Source of the DNA: Curvibacter sp. AEP1-3
GTDB lineage: Bacteria; Pseudomonadota; Gammaproteobacteria; Burkholderiales; Burkholderiaceae_C
Assembly: GCF_002163715.1 (NCBI RefSeq)
Contig: NZ_CP015698.1
Span: 682,001 to 746,000, forward strand
Length of the DNA: 64,000 bases
Reading direction: 5' to 3'
The number at the start of each line of letters is the position of its first letter. Positions within the stretch are counted from its first letter, which is position 1. Position numbers and translations under genes: made by a program. This document shows, piece by piece, positions 1-8,885 of this stretch. The notes beneath the pieces were generated by a model. It was not told the origin of the DNA. It did not search any database and saw nothing but the letters and a program-made list of their open reading frames with translations.

Positions 1-1
1 A

Positions 2-913
2 CAAAATGTCGACCCCGCATTGACTCGATCTGGACGCCTCGACTTACATATGGAAGTACCCGTGCTAGATAAACCCGCGCGGATGCACTTTTTAAGCAAA
101 CTCAAGAAAATTGTAATGCTTGATGGACTTGCCCTTGAGGAGTTGGCCAGTCTCACCGCAGGCATGAGTGGTGCAGATTTGGAAAAATTTGTGCGCGAGG
201 CAGAATTGCTCAATTTCCGTCGGTCAAATTTTGAGCTGAAAAGCGCAGACTTACGGGAACTACTAAACGTCATTAAACATGGCGCGCGCCTTACCGCATC
301 AAGCCATCTATTGAAAGAGCAACTAGAGGCTACCGCTTACCACGAAGCTGGACATGCGGTTGTGTCATTCGTTTTGAATCCAAACGTACGTATACAGCAA
401 GTAACCATCGTACCCCGTGGCGAGGCACTTGGATTTACTGCCTATGACCCCGAGTCATTACAGCGCCATAGTTTCAATCGCAAAGAGGTTATGGACCTGA
501 TTTGCGTGGCTCTTGCCGGGCGAATTGCGGAAAGTAAGCAGTTTCCTGGTCCAACAGCCTTAGCCGACCATGGCGTAACTATGGGAGGAGCAGACTCTGG
601 CGCCTCAAGTGACCTCCGTCGTGCAACCGACTTGGCTTGGCAAGCCATTACCCAATGGGGCTTGGAAGAAGAGTTTGGATGGATGTCGATGAGCGCAGTT
701 GAAAACCCACCTGAGATATGGAGAGCTAGGGCAGCTAATTTAGTTGAGCAATGGCTGCGTGAAGCTGAAATTGCGACAAAGCAACTCATTCAACAAGAAT
801 GGAGCACTATTCAGGAGTTGGCACATGAACTCCTTGCACAAGAAGTACTTTTCGAGGCTGATTTGAATAAGTTTCGGAATACTCAAACCGGCGAAATCGG
901 TGGGAGCTTGTAA
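2..913 (+). CDS. FtsH-like AAA+ ATPase / M41 zinc metalloprotease (5' end outside window)
   Basis: The reading frame is open to the window edge. Its first residues (NVDPALTRSGRLD) are the end of an AAA+ module, matching the DPALxRPGRxD arginine-finger region of FtsH, so the apparent TTG start at 20 is not the true start. After the AAA+ lid comes an M41 peptidase domain with the zinc motif HEAGH (base ~350) and a downstream GASSDLRRAT segment matching the third zinc ligand region of FtsH. The family degrades membrane and regulatory proteins using ATP. Whether this member is membrane-anchored cannot be seen because the N-terminus is missing. The stop codon shares one base with the ATG of the next gene, so the two are probably co-translated. 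The sequence is diverged from housekeeping FtsH, so this is likely an accessory paralogue. Confidence 0.88.
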   Translation, partial: QNVDPALTRSGRLDLHMEVPVLDKPARMHFLSKLKKIVMLDGLALEELASLTAGMSGADLEKFVREAELLNFRRSNFELKSADLRELLNVIKHGARLTASSHLLKEQLEATAYHEAGHAVVSFVLNPNVRIQQVTIVPRGEALGFTAYDPESLQRHSFNRKEVMDLICVALAGRIAESKQFPGPTALADHGVTMGGADSGASSDLRRATDLAWQAITQWGLEEEFGWMSMSAVENPPEIWRARAANLVEQWLREAEIATKQLIQQEWSTIQELAHELLAQEVLFEADLNKFRNTQTGEIGGSL

Positions 914-2565
914 TGGCAGAAAGCAACTCAGATGAATTGATAGCCATTTGGGATAAAAAAATTGACGGCACACGTCGAATACTCTTCTACCGGGCGTCCT
1001 CCGAAGGCGAACGAGAGGATTACCGCAGACGAATAGAGGACTATCGCAGAGGAAAAATCATTGATCGAGATCTGTCGAAAAATTTAAACCTCGAACTAGA
1101 CAGGGTCAGCAAAACCAAAGAAAAAGTTGAAAAAAATCACGGCAACAGTATTGCATCAATATCTGGGTCTGGGGACAACCCACCCGGAGACAACGATACA
1201 CCATCTCCACCAGATGCGCCCTATCAGACTACAAAGAAACCGATACTACGTGACGAAAATCATGAGGCATATGAATACTCTAGCCATATAAATAGTGCTC
1301 CACTGGAAGTAGTCAGCGAATCAAAGTTTATTATTACAAACGACAAGCAATTTGCACAAAGAACCATTAATGGCAAAACCAGTATATACACAAAAACCGC
1401 AACGGAAATTAGCTTCTACACACGCTATATCACAAAGCGTTTCAAGATAAGTACTTCAAATTTAGAAATAGACCACTCAATTGGTCAAGATACAAACTCA
1501 GGTGCCTCACTATCGGACGCGGAACTTGCGATCATAAGCCGGGTACTCTTGCTTGAAAAGTTAAGCCTTTCGAGAAAAACTCTCAAGAAAGCCCTAGAGA
1601 TATATTCAAACACGATAGAGGTATCAGAGTCAGACCCGAATACTGATCGAGTACAAGCACAACTCTTGCCCACCAAGGCTTCAAACTTTACTCATCTAGC
1701 CGCAGTATTTCGAAAATTAATATTCAACCAACGCAGTGCTCTTCAATTTTTCGGTGGCGTGTCGGTTGTCATGGGATCAGCATATCTTTTTTGGTTAATT
1801 TGGAAAGATTTAACCCCCATTAATCCATTGATATACAACTCAGTAGATTCCGGCTTTTCGACTTTACAACCAATCTTTCTTTTGGCTGCAACGTTCTGGA
1901 TAATCTGTTTATTGCTTGTCGTGATAAACCCTCAAACCCACCAGACACGACGTGATGAAAACGCCCACGAAATGCTCAACCAAACGCTTGATCGGATCAA
2001 GTCACATCTAACACAAATGAATTTATCGGTTGCGGCACTCAATATAAGTATTGATGGTAAGTCAATTAATGCCCATGTAGATGAATCTTGGTTACGTGAA
2101 TTAGACTGCAAACTAAAGGTAAAAGATTCTTTAGTTTCAGTTGAAAAGGTTATCCTGGCGCGACAGCGTGATGTTGGCAGCAAAGCTGAAGAAGTCAGAG
2201 AAAACAAAGAAAAAGCCCGTAGTGCTGTAACTTCTTCTATTAGCAGTGTTGGCGCCGGCTTCCTAACTTATGAATTAGGAGGCGCAATAAAGAACTTCAC
2301 CTTACTCAAAGCAGATAAGCTCCACCCGGCTGTGGTTGAAGATTGTAAAGTACAAAGCAATGTGATGAATGAAGGAATTATCTCAACTCAACATTCTGAG
2401 AATTCGCTCTGCATCGATGGAAAATTGATTCACACTGAGCTTTTAGACCTAAACAACAAATACCGTGAACCCGAACTTTATGCAGAAGCCACTTTACTTA
2501 CAATTACATTTATCGTCAGCATAATCGCGGCATTTATTGGATGGCGTAAATCCGTATCTGAATAA
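913..2565 (+). CDS. membrane protein of unknown function, coupled to FtsH-like gene
   Basis: 550 aa. The ATG overlaps the previous stop by one base (TAATG). The N-terminal half is charged and low in complexity (Pro/Gly/Asp stretch near residues 85-105). Two hydrophobic spans are visible at about 279-297 and 319-338, and a third at the extreme C-terminus (about 526-545). The region between spans 2 and 3 is predicted mostly helical. No family was recognised. The tight coupling to an AAA+/M41 protease suggests an adaptor, membrane anchor or substrate for that protease, which is inference only. The gene is clearly AT-richer than its neighbours, consistent with separate ancestry. Confidence 0.8.
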   Translation: MAESNSDELIAIWDKKIDGTRRILFYRASSEGEREDYRRRIEDYRRGKIIDRDLSKNLNLELDRVSKTKEKVEKNHGNSIASISGSGDNPPGDNDTPSPPDAPYQTTKKPILRDENHEAYEYSSHINSAPLEVVSESKFIITNDKQFAQRTINGKTSIYTKTATEISFYTRYITKRFKISTSNLEIDHSIGQDTNSGASLSDAELAIISRVLLLEKLSLSRKTLKKALEIYSNTIEVSESDPNTDRVQAQLLPTKASNFTHLAAVFRKLIFNQRSALQFFGGVSVVMGSAYLFWLIWKDLTPINPLIYNSVDSGFSTLQPIFLLAATFWIICLLLVVINPQTHQTRRDENAHEMLNQTLDRIKSHLTQMNLSVAALNISIDGKSINAHVDESWLRELDCKLKVKDSLVSVEKVILARQRDVGSKAEEVRENKEKARSAVTSSISSVGAGFLTYELGGAIKNFTLLKADKLHPAVVEDCKVQSNVMNEGIISTQHSENSLCIDGKLIHTELLDLNNKYREPELYAEATLLTITFIVSIIAAFIGWRKSVSE

Positions 2566-2599
2566 CTGATTTTATCAACTTCAATTACCAAAGGTAGAT

Positions 2600-3046
2600 A
2601 TGACTATAGACGCAGAAAAACTCGCAAATTTGTATGTAAAGGTACTAGACGATATTGGACTAAAGTCAGAGATCGATGGTGACAATGATGTAGTGTTTAG
2701 GTACCCGGAAATGGGGACTCTCTATTTTTCTTTGGACTCAAATGATCCAGAATTCATGCGGTTGGTGTTTCCAAATTTTGCCGACCAAGATTTAACTGGT
2801 GGCGACTTACCCAAGTTACTATCCTTAATTAATGAGGTTAATCGCAAGAACAAAGCTGTCAAGTTGTATGTAAGGAGCGGTGACGATGGAGAGTCCAACG
2901 TATCTGCGGCGATTGAGTGTTTTGTAGCAGGGCATCAGGAAGCACCTACACAAGACCACTTGAATGCAATCTTCAAGCGCTGTATGAATGCCATGCGTGC
3001 CGGCATTCAGACCCTAGTGAAAACTTCTCAAGAAGACTCATTCTAG
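2600..3046 (+). CDS. YbjN-like small acidic protein
   Basis: 148 aa, acidic, with no signal peptide or membrane span. The alternation of a beta-rich core (YFSLDSNDPEFMRLVFPNF), a helix (LLSLINEVNRKN), and a strand (AVKLYV) followed by a second helix resembles the YbjN / type III secretion chaperone-like fold. Proteins of this fold usually act as small regulators or chaperones. An AAAGGT ribosome binding site lies 6 bases before the ATG. It follows the membrane protein by 34 bases on the same strand and is probably in the same operon as the FtsH-like protease. It ends converging on the caspase-like gene. Confidence 0.7.
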   Translation: MTIDAEKLANLYVKVLDDIGLKSEIDGDNDVVFRYPEMGTLYFSLDSNDPEFMRLVFPNFADQDLTGGDLPKLLSLINEVNRKNKAVKLYVRSGDDGESNVSAAIECFVAGHQEAPTQDHLNAIFKRCMNAMRAGIQTLVKTSQEDSF

Positions 3047-3091
3047 GAAAATGGAATCAAGTAGCGTCAAAGCACCATTGGGTTGATGAGT

Positions 3092-4456
3092 TTACGGGCG
3101 CGCTTCGATAACAGATGAAATCGCCTTAATCAGCGCTTCTGCTCCCTCTCCTGCCTCTAGGCCAATCTGCGCAAGGTCAAGCTGAGCTCTTGGGTAACGT
3201 ACCTCGGCTGCTTGACCGAGCAAAGTCTTGGCCTTATCCACATCGCGCGCCAAACCGTGTCCAACGAAATACATCTCAGCCAACTCCACCTGCGCCACCG
3301 CAAAGCCGGCATTTGCAGCTTGCTGTAGCCACTTGACAGCTTTTGTGTTGTTGGCGCCATACCTTAGGACTTGTTGGTTCTTGGAAATTGTGGACTTGTG
3401 GATGCCCTCTCGCCAAACCAGACCCAGCGTGGTTTGGGCAACTACATTGCCAGCGACAGCTTTTCGCTCCAACGCTGGAAGCTCATCGTAAGTAAGGCGC
3501 TTGACCCTTTGTTGAATCTCCCAGTCTAGCTCTGTCCACTCCCGCTCTGTGAGCTCTTTATGCCATGCGGGGACGGCCTTTGGAACCGTACCGCGTGATT
3601 TGCCTTCGTTGGCAACCGCTGCCTGTTGAGATAGACCTTGCCCAGGAACCACCGTTATGTGCCTAGGGGGCAAAAAGTAATAGTCCTCTGCCAAGGAAGA
3701 GGCAACCCAAGGAATTTGATCGTCGTAGGTGGCCTTACGAACCTGCTCCCCTACGCGGACAAAAGTTTCATGCAATGTCTGATCAGGCTGCAAGAGATTG
3801 GCAGCCAACGCTTTCGCATATGTGCTGTTACTACCCACACCGTCTGGTGCCTGCTGGTTTGGCGAGGTCGAAAAAGCTACAAAGGTACCGCGAGGGGCCT
3901 TTACAGCTGCTAGGCCTAAATTTGCCCCTCCTCGATATCGCACGGCAGGTGTAGGTTGATACGGGTTGTTACGACATGCATCCAACACAACAACATTCAC
4001 CGAAGCTTTGGAAGCAGAAATTTTCTCAAGATATGAAGCCAAGGGCACGGCACGAATGGCTACCGCTTGCTCAGAAGTCAAGGGCATGTCTGTTGGAATG
4101 AGATAGCTCTCCCCACCGACTTGCATACCATGCCCGGCGTAGTAAATAAATGTCGTGGCACCTGCAGGCACACTTGCTGCAAAGTCGCTCGCGGCACGTT
4201 GCATATCGACCCGGCCAAGGTTAGTGTGCCGCGTGATGGCGAACCCAAGCTTACGCAGGCTTTGGGCAATCAAATCGATGTCGTTGATCGGGTTTTTCAG
4301 GCTGTACCGGTCTTGTTGGTAGGCAGCATTGCCAATCAACAGGGCCACTTTGGGCACGGTGTTGCCCTGCTGTGCAATTGGAGCCGCAGCGCACGCGCTG
4401 AATGCAATACACAGCAGTGCTAGCACCAAGCACCGCATGATGTTAAGAAGGGACAT
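3092..4456 (-). CDS. exported caspase-like (C14) protein with Sel1 repeats
   Basis: 454 aa from the ATG at 4456. This start is chosen because it overlaps the upstream stop as TGATG and is followed directly by a hydrophobic signal segment; a longer TTG start at 4468 is less likely. The signal ends in FSAC, a possible lipobox. The caspase-fold domain begins with ALLIGNAAY and carries the catalytic His in YYAGHG (about 109) and the Cys in VLDACRNNP (about 161), so it looks active. The C-terminal 150 residues contain Sel1/TPR-like repeats (KWLQQAANAGFAVAQVELA and a following copy). Members of this family cleave proteins in signalling or cell-death settings. It is the last gene of an ECF sigma / anti-sigma / caspase operon. 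Location is likely periplasmic, possibly lipid-anchored. Confidence 0.88.
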   Translation of the reverse strand: MSLLNIMRCLVLALLCIAFSACAAAPIAQQGNTVPKVALLIGNAAYQQDRYSLKNPINDIDLIAQSLRKLGFAITRHTNLGRVDMQRAASDFAASVPAGATTFIYYAGHGMQVGGESYLIPTDMPLTSEQAVAIRAVPLASYLEKISASKASVNVVVLDACRNNPYQPTPAVRYRGGANLGLAAVKAPRGTFVAFSTSPNQQAPDGVGSNSTYAKALAANLLQPDQTLHETFVRVGEQVRKATYDDQIPWVASSLAEDYYFLPPRHITVVPGQGLSQQAAVANEGKSRGTVPKAVPAWHKELTEREWTELDWEIQQRVKRLTYDELPALERKAVAGNVVAQTTLGLVWREGIHKSTISKNQQVLRYGANNTKAVKWLQQAANAGFAVAQVELAEMYFVGHGLARDVDKAKTLLGQAAEVRYPRAQLDLAQIGLEAGEGAEALIKAISSVIEARP

Positions 4457-5124
4457 CAAGGTACGCAACTCTCAGTTTTGCTGGCCGGTACAAGCTGCAC
4501 TGATTCCAACATCGGGTTATTCAGCGCCACCGCTTGAGCTGCCTCAGGTGTAAGCACTGAGGGCACTGCTACCCATATATATCCGTTTTCGCTAGGGCCA
4601 TTGCGCAGCATCCAGCCCTGTGTGCGCAATAACACCACCACGTCTTGCCATGCAAGCTCCGGTTTAAAGGTGATGCGTAGCAACGGCTCTGCTTGGCAGG
4701 TTTGAGTAACACCGCGCATAGGCGCTGTGGCCGTGCCCCCAAGCAAGGCAGCAATCACAGCGAGTTGCCCCAACAAGGTTGCTGCACCTGCGCCTACCCA
4801 AGCTGCGGGGACCTGCCATGGCGTTGCAAGAGCTTGGCGCGCACGCCCCATACAGCTAGCCCGCTGCCGCCGTGCTTGCCAGCGGACGTAAAGGCCTTCC
4901 ATATGCTCGGTCTCAGATATCGGTGCCTCAACAGCATCCACCGCTGCTTGGATATGTTGCGCCCAAAGGCGCTCGGCTTGCACTGCCGTTTGCATCTCTG
5001 GGTGCAAAGACACCTGCTGCTGGAACCACACCAATTCCTCACCGGCCAAGGTTCCGTTGACAAAAAACGGCAGCAGTTCCTGAAAACGAATCTGATCGCT
5101 ACTAGCGTTAGATGCTTTTGCCAT
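4456..5124 (-). CDS. membrane anti-sigma factor-like protein
   Basis: 222 aa from the ATG at 5124, preceded by a G-rich ribosome binding site and overlapping the sigma gene by 17 bases. The N-terminal region (LLPFFVNGTLAGEELVWFQQQVSLHPEM) has the helix pattern of anti-sigma domains that clamp ECF sigma factors, but the HxxxCxxC zinc motif of the ZAS class is absent. A single membrane span follows (about 115-137, AATLLGQLAVIAALLGG). The C-terminal 80 residues would be periplasmic. Position and overlap make it the probable partner of the adjacent sigma factor. Its stop overlaps the start of the caspase-like gene, so the caspase may be a target or release factor, which is inference. Confidence 0.8.
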   Translation of the reverse strand: MAKASNASSDQIRFQELLPFFVNGTLAGEELVWFQQQVSLHPEMQTAVQAERLWAQHIQAAVDAVEAPISETEHMEGLYVRWQARRQRASCMGRARQALATPWQVPAAWVGAGAATLLGQLAVIAALLGGTATAPMRGVTQTCQAEPLLRITFKPELAWQDVVVLLRTQGWMLRNGPSENGYIWVAVPSVLTPEAAQAVALNNPMLESVQLVPASKTESCVP

Positions 5125-5701
5125 AGCGCCCCCCGTAAATCCACTTGCGGACACATTGATATAGAGATGCTCGCGCGGTGCTCATGCGAGATTTGATGGT
5201 GCCTATCGGGCAACCCAAACCTGCAGCAACCTCTGCCAGAGAAGCGTCGCCCCAATAGATCATGAGCAAGGGCAAGCGCTGCTCTGTAGGGAGCTTACGG
5301 ATGCAATAAGAGAGCGCTTCTTGGTCTTGTTGCATTTCCAGCTTGAACGCAGCGTCTGCATCCTCTGTCGCCAGTTCTTCTTTTACGTCTTCATCAGCCC
5401 CTCCCTCGTCTGCATCCGCTTTGAATTTGCGAAAGTAATCCACCGAGGTATTGCGGGCCACTTGACAGAGCCAGGTAAAGAAATGCGCTTGACCTGAATC
5501 TTTGAACGAAGCCGTGCCATCGAGCACTTTCAGAAAAACCTCATTGGCGATTTCTTCCGCGAGACGCTCGGGTCCCAAGTGGTAAGCAAAGCGATACAGA
5601 GGCTTGTAGTAAGTGCGGTACAGCTCTTGAAACGCATCGCGTTCACCACGTGCCACGCCGCTTAGCAAGGCTTTTAGCTTGTTGGGGTCTGGGTGATTCA
5701 T
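5108..5701 (-). CDS. ECF-type RNA polymerase sigma factor
   Basis: 197 aa from the ATG at 5701; an in-frame ATG at 5725 is an alternative and a longer frame reaches 5869. Region 2 is recognisable (FQELYRTYYKPLYRFAYHLG then EEIANEVFLKV and FFTWLCQVARNTSVDYFRK). Region 4 has the helix-turn-helix SLAEVAAGLGCPIGTIKSRM. The acidic linker (DEGGADEDVKEELATED) is unusually long. It would direct RNA polymerase to a small regulon when released from the anti-sigma factor encoded next. It is transcribed divergently from the Lon-like ATPase, so it may control its own operon and that gene. Confidence 0.93.
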   Translation of the reverse strand: MNHPDPNKLKALLSGVARGERDAFQELYRTYYKPLYRFAYHLGPERLAEEIANEVFLKVLDGTASFKDSGQAHFFTWLCQVARNTSVDYFRKFKADADEGGADEDVKEELATEDADAAFKLEMQQDQEALSYCIRKLPTEQRLPLLMIYWGDASLAEVAAGLGCPIGTIKSRMSTARASLYQCVRKWIYGGRYGKSI

Positions 5702-5798
5702 ATGCGTTAACGCGCATTTTGCCATCCGGCCAGCAAATAAATCGAACCAATGCAGCACTTGCCGCGATAGACAAGTAAGAGCACAAAAAGGACAAGCT
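5702..5798. promoter_or_regulatory. divergent intergenic region with GCGTTAACGC palindrome
   Basis: These 97 bases separate the ECF sigma operon (leftward) from the AAA+ operon (rightward). A perfect 10-base palindrome GCGTTAACGC lies at 5704-5713, next to the sigma start codon, and is a candidate operator. Promoter boxes could not be assigned with confidence. AAAAGGACAAGCT just before the ATG at 5799 is a good ribosome binding site. Confidence 0.4.
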
Positions 5799-7184
5799 AT
5801 GCAACCCGCTGCCCCATCAGGTTTGGAATTCGAATTCAGCGTCTCAGATTTGAAGCGCATGGATTTCACATTGCCCTACGCCACACTTAATGCGACCGAT
5901 CGTCTGGCACTGGCGGCGCTACTGCTACAAGCGGAGTGCCCGCCAACGGTACGTGCGCAGTACTTCATCAGTTTTCGGAGTCAACTAAAAGACGCCGCCA
6001 AGAGGATGGACTGGGATGCAATGGCCAAGGCGCGCGCTGGTACGGCGAGTTCTAACCGCAAGCGCGTCAAAGCTTACTCCACCGCACTTTTCCGGCTTCT
6101 AGAACAAATTGACATGGCACTGATGCGGGAAATGGCGGCTGATTTGAAGCTTTCGACCCTATCAGAGGAGCTGGCTATTGGTGAAGACGCGAAAGAAGTT
6201 TGTGCATCAATGGATCAAGCTGGTGAGCGGTGGTACGACGCCACTACTTGGCAAGCTGCCTTTGATGAAGCCAATGCCGGCAAGTCGGACGAAGCTCGTG
6301 AATGGAAACGGGCACTGCAAAGCCTGAAAGACGCCGGTACCCACAAGCCATATGCGGCCCTGCCGGATCTGATTGCACTTGACGCACTGAAGACTCGCCA
6401 CCCTAACTTTGCCGAAGTGATTGAGTTCATTGGGACTCAGCTGGCAATGGCGAAGCGGAAAAAAATTGGGGCTTTTCGGGTTCCACCCGTGCTGCTGGAG
6501 GGTGCACCCGGCGTGGGTAAAAGTCACTTTGCCAGCGCCTTGGCAGACGTGTTGGGCACAACGGTACACACAGTAAATGTAGCTAGCCAATCAGCAGGCT
6601 TTGTGCTGTCCGGTCTGCATAGGAGCTGGAGCAACGGCTGCATGGGCGAAGTTGCCACTTGCTTGAAGCGAAGCCAAACCCTCTCCCCTGTTTTTTTCCT
6701 AGATGAGCTAGACAAAGCCGGGCGTGAAGGGAAAAGTGATCCCTTAGGGCCACTATATGCCTTACTCGAAAAGAACAGCGCTGCGCGCTTTGTGGACGAG
6801 TATTTAAACGTCGGCATTAACGCTTCATTCATTAGCTGGGTTGCCGCTGTGAACGACACCAGCAATCTGCCAGCGCCACTGTTGAGCCGATTCACACGCT
6901 TTGCTATCGCGGCGCCAACGTCAGACGACATGCTGCAGATGGCGAAGTCTCGTTACCAGCAGATGCGCTCCAACTGGACTGAGCTCCCAGAGTCCATGCC
7001 TAAGGAATGGCTCGGAGCTTTGGCGCACCTTACGCCGCGTGCCATGGGCCAGCGCTTGGAACGCGCATTAGGCCTTGCTGCCATTCGCGCGGAAAGGACT
7101 AATTCCTGTTGCGTGCTTCTCAATGCAGACGACATCTACATCGAAACCTCAACAAAGCCGCGCATGGGTTTCCTCGCCGGCTGA
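5799..7184 (+). CDS. Lon-like AAA+ ATPase lacking a peptidase domain
   Basis: 461 aa. The N-terminal ~190 residues are helical and unassigned. The AAA+ module has Walker A GAPGVGKS, Walker B FFLDELDKAG, a sensor-1 Asn in VAAVNDTSN and a final LLSRFTRF region, all in the style of Lon protease ATPase domains. The protein ends soon after the lid, so the Lon Ser-Lys peptidase domain is missing. It may act as an unfoldase or remodelling ATPase, perhaps for the membrane protein or lipoproteins encoded downstream. It starts a rightward cluster divergent from the ECF sigma operon. Confidence 0.82.
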   Translation: MQPAAPSGLEFEFSVSDLKRMDFTLPYATLNATDRLALAALLLQAECPPTVRAQYFISFRSQLKDAAKRMDWDAMAKARAGTASSNRKRVKAYSTALFRLLEQIDMALMREMAADLKLSTLSEELAIGEDAKEVCASMDQAGERWYDATTWQAAFDEANAGKSDEAREWKRALQSLKDAGTHKPYAALPDLIALDALKTRHPNFAEVIEFIGTQLAMAKRKKIGAFRVPPVLLEGAPGVGKSHFASALADVLGTTVHTVNVASQSAGFVLSGLHRSWSNGCMGEVATCLKRSQTLSPVFFLDELDKAGREGKSDPLGPLYALLEKNSAARFVDEYLNVGINASFISWVAAVNDTSNLPAPLLSRFTRFAIAAPTSDDMLQMAKSRYQQMRSNWTELPESMPKEWLGALAHLTPRAMGQRLERALGLAAIRAERTNSCCVLLNADDIYIETSTKPRMGFLAG

Positions 7185-7280
7185 CTTCCTCAAACATCAA
7201 TGACAAGGAGGCTTTTCCGCCCAAAAGAAACGAGTCCCTATAGCCCATTCACCAACATCATTTATCAATAAAGGTCACAC

Positions 7281-8084
7281 ATGCCACGTGGAAAAGTAAT
7301 GCGCGATACGAATGCCGGGCCCGGCATCGTTTTTGTCAATGGAGAGCAAAAAGAGTTTTTGCTTGAACAGCACTGGAAGTCAGGCGTCCCACCTAAGGTA
7401 GGCGCAACAGTAGAGATTCAATTTACCCCCCAAGGTGAACTATTGAGTCTTTCTTTGGTGGACGAAGCAGAAATTGCAAGGGAGCAAGCCCAGAAGGCTG
7501 CTGCAGCAGCAACATCATTCGCACAAAAGCACGGTCGTTCATTGGTGGCACGGGTAGGTGCGCCGACCCTGGGTGCCATGGGTCTTCTGGCGATTGCCTG
7601 GCTCTATCTGGCTACGGTGCACGTACGCATCTCTGCCGACTTTGGGCAGAGTGCAACGTTTTACGAAATTCTCAAGCTCGCCAATGCAGGAGGCGACCTC
7701 GAAGCCTTGGCCTCCGTCAAGCATGGCAGCGCGGGGATTTACGGCCTCTTCATGTGGGCGGCCCTGTTGGCACCGTTGGCAACACACTTCCACACCAACA
7801 AGCATTTGGCATGGGGCTATTGCGCCCCACTTGTATTCATGGTGTCGGTGGGCTTGAGTGTCTACTTTGAAGTCAAACAGCAGTTCTCCGCGAGCCAAAA
7901 CGCAATGGGTGCGTTGTTTGGAGGGAAGCCTTCACGAATGATGGCGGACATGGCCAATGAGATGTTGACGATTGCTTTGAAAGCAATCTCACTTGGAATG
8001 GGCTTTTACCTGGCTCTCCTCGTGGCTGTAGTACTGGCCGCAATTGGCGTGAAGAAAGTGCTGGTCTCCAGCTACAACGTTTAA
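7281..8084 (+). CDS. four-span membrane protein with small N-terminal beta domain
   Basis: 267 aa. Residues 1-60 are beta-rich with a cold-shock/OB-like pattern (GPGIVFVNGEQKEFLLE, then GATVEIQFTPQGELLSLS). A helical linker follows, then spans at about 94-113, 151-170, 178-197 and 236-257. No family name can be given. It starts 97 bases after the Lon-like ATPase and is followed after 10 bases by a lipoprotein gene, suggesting an envelope-associated operon. Confidence 0.72.
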   Translation: MPRGKVMRDTNAGPGIVFVNGEQKEFLLEQHWKSGVPPKVGATVEIQFTPQGELLSLSLVDEAEIAREQAQKAAAAATSFAQKHGRSLVARVGAPTLGAMGLLAIAWLYLATVHVRISADFGQSATFYEILKLANAGGDLEALASVKHGSAGIYGLFMWAALLAPLATHFHTNKHLAWGYCAPLVFMVSVGLSVYFEVKQQFSASQNAMGALFGGKPSRMMADMANEMLTIALKAISLGMGFYLALLVAVVLAAIGVKKVLVSSYNV

Positions 8085-8094
8085 GGATTCAACC

Positions 8095-8814
8095 ATGTCG
8101 AAATTCATCCAGTTGGCAGTCACTTCCGCGATGGCTTTTTCTCTGATTGCCTGCTCAAAGCAAGAAAATTCGTCTACCTTGAACGATGCAAAGTCACCTG
8201 AAGTGTTGAAGCAAGAGGTTCAAGCTCAAAAACTGGCCGAAGCCCCCAAAGCCGACAAGTCCATGCCGCTGGAGCAGTACCAGGAGCTCAGCAGTGGTCA
8301 GCAAGTCATGTTCAGCTATTTGGCAAACAGCGAAATGCCGATTGACTATGAGAAAAGCGCGCAAGCAATTTCTGCAGAGTACCGTGGCCAGTCTGACGAC
8401 TTCAAGAAGCGCGATTTGCTGAATGCCCTCAAGCCTCGGATCGATGCAGAGGTGGCAAAAGCCAAGTCGGCCAAATATTTCTTTGCTAACTTTGACGCAG
8501 AACTCGACAAGTACGACTTTGAGAGCAAAGCGTTTCCACTCAAGAACCTTCGGGATAGTGGGACCTACTGGTACTTCTATGACGTCAATGCCTACCGCTA
8601 CAGCTTCTTGAACGGCGCCGTATTCAACAAGATTCCGGTGGTCGACGAAACCATGGCCCGTACCATTGAAAGCTACCGCGCAAGCTACAAAAAGATGACC
8701 GTACGTGTGTACTTCTACGCATCAAGCGCCAAGCTGGGAGAGTCCACCTTGATGGGAGAAATCACGCGCGTTCGCTTGTACGATGGCAAGGGTACGCTTT
8801 TGGCTGAAATCTGA
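8095..8814 (+). CDS. putative lipoprotein
   Basis: 239 aa. The N-terminus has a short positive charge, a hydrophobic core and the lipobox FSLIAC (Cys20), so processing by signal peptidase II and lipid anchoring are expected. The mature part is soluble, Lys/Asp rich, with aromatic segments such as GTYWYFYDVNAYRYSFL. No domain was recognised. It begins 10 bases after the membrane protein and probably shares its transcript. A stem-loop follows immediately downstream. Confidence 0.78.
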   Translation: MSKFIQLAVTSAMAFSLIACSKQENSSTLNDAKSPEVLKQEVQAQKLAEAPKADKSMPLEQYQELSSGQQVMFSYLANSEMPIDYEKSAQAISAEYRGQSDDFKKRDLLNALKPRIDAEVAKAKSAKYFFANFDAELDKYDFESKAFPLKNLRDSGTYWYFYDVNAYRYSFLNGAVFNKIPVVDETMARTIESYRASYKKMTVRVYFYASSAKLGESTLMGEITRVRLYDGKGTLLAEI

Positions 8815-8826
8815 AGGCCAAAACGC

Positions 8827-8860
8827 ACCACTTCAAGATTCCAATGGTTCTTGAAGTGGT
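8827..8860 (+). terminator. 12-bp stem-loop after lipoprotein gene
   Basis: The arms ACCACTTCAAGA and TCTTGAAGTGGT are perfect complements around a 10-base loop. No T-run follows, so it is either a weak or factor-assisted terminator or an mRNA-stabilising hairpin. It lies before the chosen start of the next gene. Confidence 0.5.
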
Positions 8861-8885
8861 CGCTTCAAATACTGACCCTTTCATC

